This document shows, one piece after another, positions 42,062 to 50,524 of a DNA stretch of 64,000 nt. The notes beneath the pieces were generated by a model that searched no databases, had not been told where the DNA came from, and was given only the letters and a program-made list of their open reading frames with translations. The stretch covers positions 558,001 through 622,000 of the forward strand of contig NZ_JAJAVQ010000001.1 in NCBI RefSeq assembly GCF_020531985.1. Reading direction: 5' to 3'. This DNA comes from Rheinheimera aquimaris. Its GTDB lineage: Bacteria; Pseudomonadota; Gammaproteobacteria; Enterobacterales; Alteromonadaceae. Every line of letters starts with the position of its first letter. The stretch's first letter is position 1. The translations under genes were made by a program, and so were the position numbers.

Positions 42062-43161
42062 GTACGCAGCCACTTATACACCTGTTGCTGCTGCTCAGCG
42101 TTAAACTCATGCCCAAGTTCAGGATACACTGTGGTGCTGAGCTTATCTGCCGCACCATAAGCCTGCCACACCTGTTGCATCTTACGATAAGAAGCCTCTA
42201 CGCCAGCCAGTGGCATTAGCGTGTCTTTACCGCCATTGATAAATAACATTGCTTTAGGCGCTGCCAGGCTGGCGATATCCGGAATATCCATTTTGTCTGC
42301 AATACCCGGATGTAACATATAAAACGCTGACTGGCCTCGTAAAATATTATTCCCCGGCTGCATTAAATGCTGATAGTCATTCATCCACGACACCGCTACG
42401 GCAGCCTTGATATCATCCGTCAGCGCCGCCAGCTGCCAGGCTTTATAAGCCCCCATCGAGAACCCCAGTACCGCCAGACGCGAGTTATCTGTGTCAGGTA
42501 GCTGCTTTGCAAACTGTACCAGACGTAAATCTTCATATGCTGCCATACCGGCAAGTGAGCGACCAAGCAAAAACATATTGCTGGCAAGGGCCTGTTGTGC
42601 AGAAAACTCTATCGGGCCACGCTCACTCCAGCCAAAGGTGTCGGCGGCGATAACCAGATAGCCCTGCTTTGCCAGAGCATCACCGACAAAATGACCACTG
42701 AAATACTTATCGGCCCATTGCTGAGCAGAGGGTAAACGGCTATCGCCGGCAAAAGGTTTAATCCATTTTTCTTTACCGATATCAAACCGGGCACCGTGAT
42801 CATGCAGCAACAACACTGCAGGAGCAGGCTTAGTAGTATCAGGCTTTAACACCAGTATCGAAACACGGCTTTGCGCTGTCAGCTGAATTGACCAAAGCTG
42901 TGCAGTGTAACCATCACGCGCTTCTGTTTTCAGCAATTGCGGGGAAAATTCAACCGGCTCGTCCGGCCACAGCAACGCCTGACGCAATGTTTGCCTTGCA
43001 TTACTGCGCCAGGTAGCGATATCGGTAAAGTTACCGCTTTGCCAGCTAAGCGGGTAAGTTTCCAGTTTAAGCTGCTGATAAAAATCAGGCAGTTGCTGAT
43101 CAATCAGCGAATCGGCTTTAGCCGGCAAGGCTAACAAGAATAATAACAAGTACCAACGCAT
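42040..43161 (-). CDS. Exported alpha/beta-hydrolase, dienelactone-hydrolase-like
   Basis: 373 residues with signal peptide MRWYLLLFLLALPAKA. Core motifs: PAVLLLHDHGARFDIG, nucleophile elbow GFSMGAYKAWQLA, acid NGGKDTLMP and histidine ELGHEFNA. Substrate unknown; acetyl-xylan-esterase-like and dienelactone-hydrolase-like readings both fit. ATG at 43161 preceded by GGGGTGG. It overlaps the isochorismatase-like stop by one base (TGATG). Confidence 0.85.
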   Translation of the reverse strand: MRWYLLLFLLALPAKADSLIDQQLPDFYQQLKLETYPLSWQSGNFTDIATWRSNARQTLRQALLWPDEPVEFSPQLLKTEARDGYTAQLWSIQLTAQSRVSILVLKPDTTKPAPAVLLLHDHGARFDIGKEKWIKPFAGDSRLPSAQQWADKYFSGHFVGDALAKQGYLVIAADTFGWSERGPIEFSAQQALASNMFLLGRSLAGMAAYEDLRLVQFAKQLPDTDNSRLAVLGFSMGAYKAWQLAALTDDIKAAVAVSWMNDYQHLMQPGNNILRGQSAFYMLHPGIADKMDIPDIASLAAPKAMLFINGGKDTLMPLAGVEASYRKMQQVWQAYGAADKLSTTVYPELGHEFNAEQQQQVYKWLRTQLAENN

Positions 43162-43706
43162 CAACGGATCCACCCCTTACTGATCTGACGAAAGGTATCA
43201 GTGCCACAGCACTGCAGCCATTCAAACGCCAGCATTTCCTTACTGATAATCTGTGCCCCGGCCTGCTGCATCCGGCTAAGGGCCAGTTGCTTGTTTTGCT
43301 CTGTACGCGACCCTACGGCCTCAATAACGACAAACACCTGATAGCCTAAATCCAATAAATCGAATACCGATTGCAGCACGCACACATGGGTTTCTGTGCC
43401 CAGCACCACGACTTGCTTACGCTCGGCGCAGGCTAAACTGCTGGCAATATGTGGCTCTTTAAGCGCACTAAAATGCATTTTTTGCAGCATTTGTGCCGGC
43501 TGAACCAGTTCAGCTAACGCAGGTACCGTCGTGCCAAGCCCTTGTGGGTATTGTTCAGTTGCCCATACCGGCACGTCCAGCTGTATTGCCACCTGCAACA
43601 CCCAGGCGGCTGCCTGTTCCACTTCTTTATGCTCAAAAATTGCCGGTGATAGCTTCTGCTGCATATCAATCAGCAACACCAGTGAGTGTTCAGCCTTTAG
43701 CAACAT
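43161..43706 (-). CDS. Isochorismatase-family cysteine hydrolase
   Basis: 181 residues. The catalytic triad reads as D in LVLLIDMQQKL (about residue 14), K in LQKMHFSAL and C in GTETHVCVLQSVFDLL. Family members hydrolyse isochorismate, nicotinamide or related amides; the THVCVLQS form occurs in YcaC/hydrolase-type members. The substrate is not assignable. Only 11 nt separate it from dnaE2, so it is probably read as part of the SOS operon. Confidence 0.87.
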   Translation of the reverse strand: MLLKAEHSLVLLIDMQQKLSPAIFEHKEVEQAAAWVLQVAIQLDVPVWATEQYPQGLGTTVPALAELVQPAQMLQKMHFSALKEPHIASSLACAERKQVVVLGTETHVCVLQSVFDLLDLGYQVFVVIEAVGSRTEQNKQLALSRMQQAGAQIISKEMLAFEWLQCCGTDTFRQISKGWIR

Positions 43707-43717
43707 AAAGGGTCCTG

Positions 43718-46700
43718 TTAATGAAAATCGCGGGAAGAGGTACTAAGTTCAGCCAAAAGTGCTGATAAGTCAACCAGCTTACCGGCGATAACATGGGTAA
43801 CCTCGCCTTCGCGCTCTAAAATACCGTCTACCTGTAAAATGCGGGCGGTTAAAAAACTCTTTTGCTGGGCCTGCGCGGTGGCAAGCCACACCAGTACATT
43901 AGTAGTGCCGGTTTCATCCTCCAGTGACATAAAAGTTACCCCGGCTGCGGTACCGGGCCTTTGCCGCAATGTGACCAGCCCACTGACCCTTACCGGGCTT
44001 TTATGCCGCACCTTGCCAAGCTCTGCCGCCGGCACACTGCGTACCAGCTTACCGGCCTGGCGCAGCAGTGCTACCGGGTGTTGCAACAGGCTAAGTCCGG
44101 TGGCTGCATAATCTTCCAGTACATTCTGCACCGGCCCTGGGGGTAATAAATAGGCAGAAGTACTTTCAGCCACCTCTGATCCGGCGCTAAACAACGGCAA
44201 ACTGTACTGGGTATCCTGCAGTTGCCAGCGGCTGTTATAGCGATCGCCACTGATACTGCTAAGAGCATTGGCACTGGCCAGCGCCTGTAAGTCAGAGCGG
44301 CTAAGCCCTAACTGGCGCAGTTGCTGAATATGCCGATAGCCAGCCGCTGGGCGTAGCTTAACCAGCTGCAAAGCACCGGCTTCACTTAAGCCTTTTACCT
44401 GCCTGAGCCCAAGCCGGATAGCCTTACCTTGCTGCTGTAGCGTAAAATCCCAGTCTGAGGCATTTATACATACCGGTAATACCGTCACGCCGTGGCGACG
44501 GATATCCTGCAGCAGCTGCGACGGGCTGTAAAACCCCATCGGGTAGCTATTAAGCAGTGCGGCACAAAATGCAGCCGGATAATAATACTTCAGCCAGGCT
44601 GACACATAAGCCAGCACCGCAAAACTGGCTGAATGCGACTCGGGAAAACCATACTCACCAAAACCGCAAATTTGCTGATAAATGCGCTCGGCATACTCTT
44701 TGGCGTAACCACGGCTTTGCATGCCATCGATCAGCTTGTGCTTAAACTGCAACAGCTCACCGGTCTTTTTCCAGCTCGCCATCGCCCGGCGTAACTGGTC
44801 AGCTTCGCCACCACTGAACCCGGCGGCGACCATCGCCAGCTGAATCACCTGCTCCTGAAAAATCGGTACCCCCAGTGTGCGGCTAAGTACACCCTTGACC
44901 TCTTCTGACGGATACTCAACCGCTTCCTCGCCATGTCTTCGTTTAAGGTACGGGTGCACCATGTCGCCCTGAATAGGCCCCGGCCGCACTATTGCGATCT
45001 GGATCACTAAATCATAGTAATTCCTCGGCCGTAACCTTGGCAGCATGCTCATTTGGGCCCGCGACTCAATCTGAAACAAACCAACGGTATCAGCATGCTG
45101 AATCATCTGATACACCGCCGGGTCATCACCCAAAACACTGATGCCGGCGATACTCAAGTCATGCTGAAAATGCTGCTTTACCAGCGCAAAACATTTACGG
45201 ATAGCGGTCAACATGCCCAGTGCCAGCACATCTACTTTGAGCAGCTTCATCGTTTCCAGATCGTCTTTATCCCACTGGATCACGGTTCTGTCGGCCATAG
45301 CGGCATTTTCTACCGGCACTAGCTCATACAAAGGCCCCTGCGAAATCACGAAGCCGCCAACATGCTGCGACAAATGCCGCGGAAAGCCGCGCAACTGTTC
45401 AACCAGCTGTACCAATTGCTGTGTGGTCTCGCTGTCTGTATCAAGCCCCAGTGTGGTCAGCTGCTGCTGCCAACTCAGCGCTGGGTCACGCCGCTGAATA
45501 TTTTTTACCAGAAAATCCAGCTGGCTAACCGGTAAGCCCAGGGCTTTACCAACGTCACGTAGCGCACTTTTAAAGCGGTAGCTGATGACTGTTGCGGCCA
45601 GTGCTGCCCGCTCACGGCCATACTTGCTGTAAAGATACTGAATAACCTCTTCGCGCCTTTCATGTTCAAAATCGACATCAATATCTGGCGGTTCATCACG
45701 CTCTTTTGACAAGAAACGCTCAAACAGCACCTGGATTTTTGCCGGGTCAACCGCGGTTATCTGCAAGCAATAACACACAACCGAGTTGGCCGCCGAGCCC
45801 CGGCCCTGATATAAAATGTGCTGCTTGCGGGCAAACTGCACCAGATCATAAATAGTTAAAAAGAAATACTCGTACTTAAGCTCAGTAATAAGTGCCATTT
45901 CTTTATCGATAATGGCCTGTATCCGTTCAGGCACCCCATCAGGGAATCTGAGCTTTGCCCCGCTACTGACCAGCTTTGCCAGATAACTGCTGGCGGTTTC
46001 GCCTTCAGGCACCAGTTCACTGGGGTACTGGTATTTCAGCTCATCGAGGGAAAAACTGCAGCGGTTGGCAATCAGGCAGCTTTGCTCCAGCCAGTCTGCA
46101 GCAAACAATTTTTGCAGCTTACTAATGCTTCGCAAGGCCCGTTCGGTATTACTGAGTAAATGCCGCCCCAGCTCAGCGATAGGCTTGCCGGCTTTAATCG
46201 CGCTTAGGCAGTGCTGCAATGCCAGCCGCTCTGGCGTATGCATCAGCACAGCACCGCAGCACATCTGTGGCAGCTGACATTGCTGCGCCAGTTGCTGGCA
46301 GTAAGCATGAAAGGCGGCTTCGTTGTGGTTAAGCTCACGCCGCATTGCCAGCCATAAACGCCCTGTATGATATTTCTGCAGCCAGTTGGCCCAGTGTGCA
46401 TCGCTATCGGCATCGCCATCCGGCAACCACAGCAGTAAACAATGCCGGATTGACATTAAATCCCACTCGGTCAGCTGATAGTTGCCTTTGCTGCTGCGCC
46501 GGCGGGCATTAGTGATGACCCGGCACAATTCACTGTAGGCTTGTTTATCCGGGCACAGCAGTACCAGTTGCAGTTTATCCAGCCGCAAATAACTGCCAAT
46601 AATCAGTTTAATCGCCAGTTGCTGCTCATTGATATGGCGATAAGCCCTCACCACACCGGCAACAGAACACTCGTCTGTCAGCGCCAGCGCGCTATAACCC

Positions 46701-46792
46701 AGTTCAGCTGCCTGCTGTACCAGCTCTTGCGGGCTGGACGCGCCTTGCAAAAAACTAAAGTGGCTCTGACAAAACAACTCCGCGTAGTTCAT
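43718..46792 (-). CDS. dnaE2: Error-prone DNA polymerase DnaE2 (ImuC)
   Basis: 1024 residues, C-family polymerase used in damage-induced mutagenesis together with ImuA and ImuB. The PHP domain is at the start (SHFSFLQGASSPQELVQQA). The palm has the catalytic acidic motif PPDIDVDFEHERREEVIQYLY. The finger region has HVGGFVIS and FQIESRAQMSMLPRL, and HhH and OB-like domains lie at the C-terminus (GVTFMSLEDETGTTNVLVW). Follows imuB by 9 nt. Confidence 0.97.
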   Translation of the reverse strand: MNYAELFCQSHFSFLQGASSPQELVQQAAELGYSALALTDECSVAGVVRAYRHINEQQLAIKLIIGSYLRLDKLQLVLLCPDKQAYSELCRVITNARRRSSKGNYQLTEWDLMSIRHCLLLWLPDGDADSDAHWANWLQKYHTGRLWLAMRRELNHNEAAFHAYCQQLAQQCQLPQMCCGAVLMHTPERLALQHCLSAIKAGKPIAELGRHLLSNTERALRSISKLQKLFAADWLEQSCLIANRCSFSLDELKYQYPSELVPEGETASSYLAKLVSSGAKLRFPDGVPERIQAIIDKEMALITELKYEYFFLTIYDLVQFARKQHILYQGRGSAANSVVCYCLQITAVDPAKIQVLFERFLSKERDEPPDIDVDFEHERREEVIQYLYSKYGRERAALAATVISYRFKSALRDVGKALGLPVSQLDFLVKNIQRRDPALSWQQQLTTLGLDTDSETTQQLVQLVEQLRGFPRHLSQHVGGFVISQGPLYELVPVENAAMADRTVIQWDKDDLETMKLLKVDVLALGMLTAIRKCFALVKQHFQHDLSIAGISVLGDDPAVYQMIQHADTVGLFQIESRAQMSMLPRLRPRNYYDLVIQIAIVRPGPIQGDMVHPYLKRRHGEEAVEYPSEEVKGVLSRTLGVPIFQEQVIQLAMVAAGFSGGEADQLRRAMASWKKTGELLQFKHKLIDGMQSRGYAKEYAERIYQQICGFGEYGFPESHSASFAVLAYVSAWLKYYYPAAFCAALLNSYPMGFYSPSQLLQDIRRHGVTVLPVCINASDWDFTLQQQGKAIRLGLRQVKGLSEAGALQLVKLRPAAGYRHIQQLRQLGLSRSDLQALASANALSSISGDRYNSRWQLQDTQYSLPLFSAGSEVAESTSAYLLPPGPVQNVLEDYAATGLSLLQHPVALLRQAGKLVRSVPAAELGKVRHKSPVRVSGLVTLRQRPGTAAGVTFMSLEDETGTTNVLVWLATAQAQQKSFLTARILQVDGILEREGEVTHVIAGKLVDLSALLAELSTSSRDFH

Positions 46793-46801
46793 ATTACCCC
46801 G

Positions 46802-48199
46802 TCAGGAAAACATGCCCTGCACAAACCAGCGCTGCTCTGCTGTGCGGTATAACCATAGCCATTGCCCCTGGCGGTTACGGCCAATAAAGTAATCCCGCTG
46901 TAGCTGTGGTTGCCAGCGATTGATGCAAAACCGCTCCGGGCCGCTGTTCAGTTCAACCTGTTCGGTCAATGCGATGGCAGACTGAAATAAAAACGCTGGC
47001 CTGACAGCCAGAGCGGGCACCTCATTGTTCACAGTGCTAAAAGGCAGGGGCCGGCCACTGGCCTGCTCGGGTAAATGCTGATTTTGCAACGACAAACCAC
47101 TGACAGCAGCACGGCCCAGCCGGGCCTGCAGCACAGAGGTAAGCTGCAAGGCAGACATAGCGCCCTGTACCGGTTGAAACAAGGTATTACTATCCGGGCG
47201 CTGCGGTGCAAAGCGCGGTACGTCAAGCTTTATGCCGGACGCGGGCTCAGTCAGGCGCACAGTTTCCAGCTTAAGTTGGCACAACCGCAGCCACTGCGCA
47301 GCCCGGTATTCCCCCTGCACCGAGCTGATGATTACCGTCAACGCTTTCTGAGTACGAAAGCGTATTTCCAGCAGCAACTGATGGCATAGAGCATCAGCGC
47401 GCTTAAGCTGCTGCTCAAGCTGCTGCAGCAGTAACTTAAGCGGTGTAGTAAGCACAGCGGTGTCAATGATGTCATAAAGCAGCTCAAGTGTGCTGCTAAA
47501 GCCCTGCTGCGGCTGAATATAGTCTAAGGCATGATAAAACTCGCCGCGCAGCCGGCCAAGATAACTGAGCAAACCATGCTCAAAGCGCCGGGCAAGCTCT
47601 GCTTGTGACAACGCCATCACCTGCCCCAATTGCTGTAATCCCAAGCGCTGCAGTTGCTGTTGTATGTCAGGGCTTAAATCTGTAAATCTGAGCGGGCTGC
47701 GCTGTAATTGTGCCAGCAGAGCTTCGCCATCGCTGCTGATAAGATTCAGCTGTTGCCGGGCCAGACATTTAGCCGCCAAAGGTGTGTTGCCGGTTGCATA
47801 AAAGTAACGGTAAGGCATTGCAGACAACGCCGTCTGTATCCTTTGCCAGTAACTGTCCAGCCCTTGATACAGCCGGAGGATTTGGCATAACCTCAGGTAC
47901 AGGCCATCAGGCGGATCCAGCGCAATATCAGGGCTTAGTTGATACAGTTGCTGTGCTACAGCGTCTAACAACTCCAGTTGCCGGGTATGCTGATACGGAA
48001 TAAGCTGCAGATTATGGCACAGCGCCGCTGCGCTACCCAGAGTCATACCAAACTTAATACCCCGCTCGGCACAGAGGCTGTCAAGCTGGATGATACGGTG
48101 CTGTTCATCCACCACCGCCAGTGGCAAAGCCGAAGTTGCCGCTATGCTGACGTTATCCAGTTGTAACGCTGGAAACTGCAGGTACAAATATAGCGCCAT
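46802..48199 (-). CDS. imuB: ImuB, catalytically inactive Y-family polymerase homologue
   Basis: 465 residues. The Y-family layout is recognisable, but the catalytic acidic residues are absent: the SIDEA motif of active polymerases is replaced by ALDPPDGLYLRL. ImuB acts as hub and clamp-binding partner of DnaE2. A Gln/Leu-rich central region is marked. One nt separates it from imuA. Confidence 0.93.
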   Translation of the reverse strand: MALYLYLQFPALQLDNVSIAATSALPLAVVDEQHRIIQLDSLCAERGIKFGMTLGSAAALCHNLQLIPYQHTRQLELLDAVAQQLYQLSPDIALDPPDGLYLRLCQILRLYQGLDSYWQRIQTALSAMPYRYFYATGNTPLAAKCLARQQLNLISSDGEALLAQLQRSPLRFTDLSPDIQQQLQRLGLQQLGQVMALSQAELARRFEHGLLSYLGRLRGEFYHALDYIQPQQGFSSTLELLYDIIDTAVLTTPLKLLLQQLEQQLKRADALCHQLLLEIRFRTQKALTVIISSVQGEYRAAQWLRLCQLKLETVRLTEPASGIKLDVPRFAPQRPDSNTLFQPVQGAMSALQLTSVLQARLGRAAVSGLSLQNQHLPEQASGRPLPFSTVNNEVPALAVRPAFLFQSAIALTEQVELNSGPERFCINRWQPQLQRDYFIGRNRQGQWLWLYRTAEQRWFVQGMFS

Positions 48200-48200
48200 C

Positions 48201-48869
48201 TCAGCCAGCCTTGCGCTGTGCCTGCTTTAGCCCGTCATAGCGATAACTGAGCGCCGGCCAGCGGCTTTGCATATCAACCAGAAAAGGGCCGGCAGGCCAG
48301 CCGCCTTTGCGTTTATTCACATTCAGTAATACGCCATATGGATGCGCAGCCAGTGTCAGGCTTAAATTCACCGGCAAGCTTAATGCTGCCTGGGGCCGGC
48401 GTAATAAGATCAGACTGGCATTGCCTTGCTCAGCTGCCAGTTGCAAGCGCCGGGCCTGTGCCAGCCGCAACAATACCTGCCACAGCAACACAGCGGCCAC
48501 ACAGCCGCTTTGTAAGCATTGCTCTGCCGCCCATAGCGCTTCCTTGTTGTTTTTAACACTAATAACCAACAACTGGGCCAGATTAATCCCCGCGCCCGCC
48601 AGCATATCGGCGCAGGGATCAGCCGGGGGAGAAATCATCACCAGCAAACGCCCATCCTGGTGTTGCTGCTGTAAATAGGGTAGCAACAACCGCAGTTCAC
48701 CTATGCCCTGCTCGGTCTGAATTTCAATCAGGCCGTTTGCCGGTAAGCCACCCGCCAATTGCTTATCTAATTCCGCATAACCGGATGCTACCGCCTGATA
48801 CGCGGCCTGCTGGCTGTTGCCATGCCACAGCAACTGGCGCCGGGTTAATTGCTCAAGTAATGCAGACAT
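48201..48869 (-). CDS. imuA: ImuA, RecA-like SOS mutagenesis protein
   Basis: 222 residues with a RecA-like core (ELDKQLAGGLPANGLIEIQTEQGIGE; the P-loop is degenerate). C-terminal VDMQSRWPALSYRYDGLKQAQRKAG is typical of ImuA. ATG at 48869 has GAGGTGGG upstream and is preferred over GTG at 48875. A LexA box lies 12 nt before it. Confidence 0.92.
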   Translation of the reverse strand: MSALLEQLTRRQLLWHGNSQQAAYQAVASGYAELDKQLAGGLPANGLIEIQTEQGIGELRLLLPYLQQQHQDGRLLVMISPPADPCADMLAGAGINLAQLLVISVKNNKEALWAAEQCLQSGCVAAVLLWQVLLRLAQARRLQLAAEQGNASLILLRRPQAALSLPVNLSLTLAAHPYGVLLNVNKRKGGWPAGPFLVDMQSRWPALSYRYDGLKQAQRKAG

Positions 48870-48881
48870 ACCCACCTCAAA

Positions 48882-48901
48882 TACTGTACATTGATACAGT
48901 A
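48882..48901. promoter_or_regulatory. LexA (SOS) box controlling imuA-imuB-dnaE2
   Basis: TACTGTACATTGATACAGTA: exact CTG-N10-CAG with the flanking TA dyads of the E. coli consensus. It lies in the imuA promoter region and makes damage induction of the cassette very likely. Confidence 0.93.
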
Positions 48902-49006
48902 TATAGCAACAATTTCCGGATGCAAGGCAAAGCCTGTCCGGCCAGTTAAGCTGCAGTTAAGCTGCAACTGTTACAACTTAGCTATGCACACAAAAAGGTA
49001 AACGAT

Positions 49007-49315
49007 ATGAACAAGATATTAGTAACCTGTAGCCTTGTTTTACTTATCAGTCAGCCGCTGATGGCCGCACCGGATAAAGACAAACCTTTACCGCCGGGGT
49101 TAGCAAAAAAAGTGGCACAGGGTAAGCCGCTGCCTCCGGGTTGGCAGAAAAAACTGGCACCCGGCCAGTTTTTACCGGATGACTACTATCGTCGTGGCGT
49201 TGTGTTGGGCAGACCCAATTCCGACGGTATTATCAGTATTCAGATAGAAGGCACTGTAGTGGAGCTGTTTGAACACAGCCGGGAAATTGTGCGTATTCTT
49301 GAAGGCAGGCGCTAA
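49007..49315 (+). CDS. Small exported protein with LPPG repeats, CigR/RcnB-like
   Basis: 102 residues. Signal peptide MNKILVTCSLVLLISQPLMA, then a charged segment with tandem LPPGLAKKVAQGK / LPPGWQKKLAPGQ repeats and a C-terminal block IISIQIEGTVVELFEHSREIVRI. The LPPG pattern followed by a short beta region resembles periplasmic RcnB and CigR-type proteins. Function not known. AAAGG precedes the ATG. Its stop codon overlaps the convergent rlmC stop by 4 nt. Confidence 0.8.
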   Translation: MNKILVTCSLVLLISQPLMAAPDKDKPLPPGLAKKVAQGKPLPPGWQKKLAPGQFLPDDYYRRGVVLGRPNSDGIISIQIEGTVVELFEHSREIVRILEGRR

Positions 49316-50457
49316 GCCTGTTTCGCCAACAGAGTCAGTACTTCATAGTGGCTACTGTGAGCAAACATATCAAATAGCTGTACTTTTATTAACCGGTATT
49401 GGGAAAGCCTGGCTAAATCCTGCGCCAGGCTGTCAGCGTTGCAGCTGGAATACAACAACCACTCAGGTGCCAGCCGCTGTATATCCTGGCACAATCCAAG
49501 CCCCAAACCGCGTCTTGGCGGGTTTACCACCAGTAAATCCGGCGGTGTTGCTGCCGCCTGCGCAAAAGCGGCAGAATCCAGAGCCTGAAATTTCACATCA
49601 GTAAACCCCAGTTCTGCTGCTGATCTGGTCGCACTGGCAATGGCAGCTGGTGCAATCTCAATACCCGTCAGCTGCTGTGCAGGATTTGCCACATGCAAAC
49701 CAAAGCCACCGACGCCACAAAATAAATCCCAAATTGCGGCAAAGCGGCCATGCTGCAGCTGTAGTTTTGCTGCCCAGTCTGCCGCGGTTTGGTAAAGGCT
49801 GGCCGCCATCACCGGCTGGGTTTGAAAAAAGCTTTGTGGCTGTAAATACAATGGCACGGCGTTTAATTGCTCAGCCAGAACACTGTGCTCTGTCAGTACA
49901 AATTCTTCCTCCCCTTCCAGTATTGCTGCAGGTTTGGGTTGCAGATTAACGGAGCACACTTCCAGCTCTGGTAGCTGCTGTAATAACCAGGGTAAATGCT
50001 TTTGTATTGACGCCAGGCAATTTTTAGAACGCAGTACAAAACGCAGCATAAAGCGGCCACTGTGCAGGCTTTGGCTTAGCAAAATAAACTTCAGCTCACC
50101 ACGGCGGCTTTCGATGTGATACGGCGTTAAACCAGCACGACTGATAAAGGCTTTACACAGGTTAAAAACCCGCTGAAAAGCTGCCGGATACAGCGGACAG
50201 TCAGATAAATCAACGGTTTCGCCCTGACTGTTGATAATTCCCAGCACGGGTTTTGCTAATGAACCAAGCGCAACCATTTTGGCTTTATGGCGAAAGCCCT
50301 GCTCACTGCTTGCCACTGCCGGTAACACCTCAAGCGGGGCAAAAGGTGCAAGTAGAGCCGTCAGTTGCTGCTGTTTTAACAGCAACTGCTCAGGGTAAGG
50401 TCTATCCAACCAGTGACAGGAAACACAGCGCTTAGCATCAAAATGGGTGCAGTACAT
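49312..50457 (-). CDS. rlmC: 23S rRNA m5U747 methyltransferase RlmC
   Basis: 381 residues. Iron-sulfur cysteines lie in YCTHFDAKRCVSCHWL, with a later one in DCPLYP. SAM motif IWDLFCGVGGFGLH, DLLVVNPPRRGLG, and the catalytic cysteine in YSSCNADSLAQDL. The short N-terminus without a TRAM domain supports RlmC rather than RlmD. A palindrome sits just upstream of the ATG. Confidence 0.95.
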   Translation of the reverse strand: MYCTHFDAKRCVSCHWLDRPYPEQLLLKQQQLTALLAPFAPLEVLPAVASSEQGFRHKAKMVALGSLAKPVLGIINSQGETVDLSDCPLYPAAFQRVFNLCKAFISRAGLTPYHIESRRGELKFILLSQSLHSGRFMLRFVLRSKNCLASIQKHLPWLLQQLPELEVCSVNLQPKPAAILEGEEEFVLTEHSVLAEQLNAVPLYLQPQSFFQTQPVMAASLYQTAADWAAKLQLQHGRFAAIWDLFCGVGGFGLHVANPAQQLTGIEIAPAAIASATRSAAELGFTDVKFQALDSAAFAQAAATPPDLLVVNPPRRGLGLGLCQDIQRLAPEWLLYSSCNADSLAQDLARLSQYRLIKVQLFDMFAHSSHYEVLTLLAKQA

Positions 50458-50463
50458 AGATTA

Positions 50464-50490
50464 CTCTGTTTATAAACAGAGGCCATTATA
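50464..50490 (-). promoter_or_regulatory. rlmC promoter with an 18-bp palindrome at the start site
   Basis: On the minus strand TATAAT (50490-50485) is a perfect -10 element; a weak TTTAGT lies 16 nt upstream. The predicted start falls inside CTCTGTTTATAAACAGAG (50464-50481), a perfect 18-bp palindrome, 6 nt before the ATG. It is CTG-N8-CAG, not the N10 of LexA. Confidence 0.5.
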
Positions 50491-50524
50491 CTGCATCCGG
50501 CTATTTACTAAATGTGCTGCGTTA

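Noticed and set aside
48307-48678. 123-codon plus-strand frame inside imuA
   Set aside because: Opposes a recognised gene and has no ribosome-binding site.
50464-50481. The rlmC palindrome as a LexA box
   Set aside because: Spacing is CTG-N8-CAG and not N10; the box at 48882 fits the consensus exactly.
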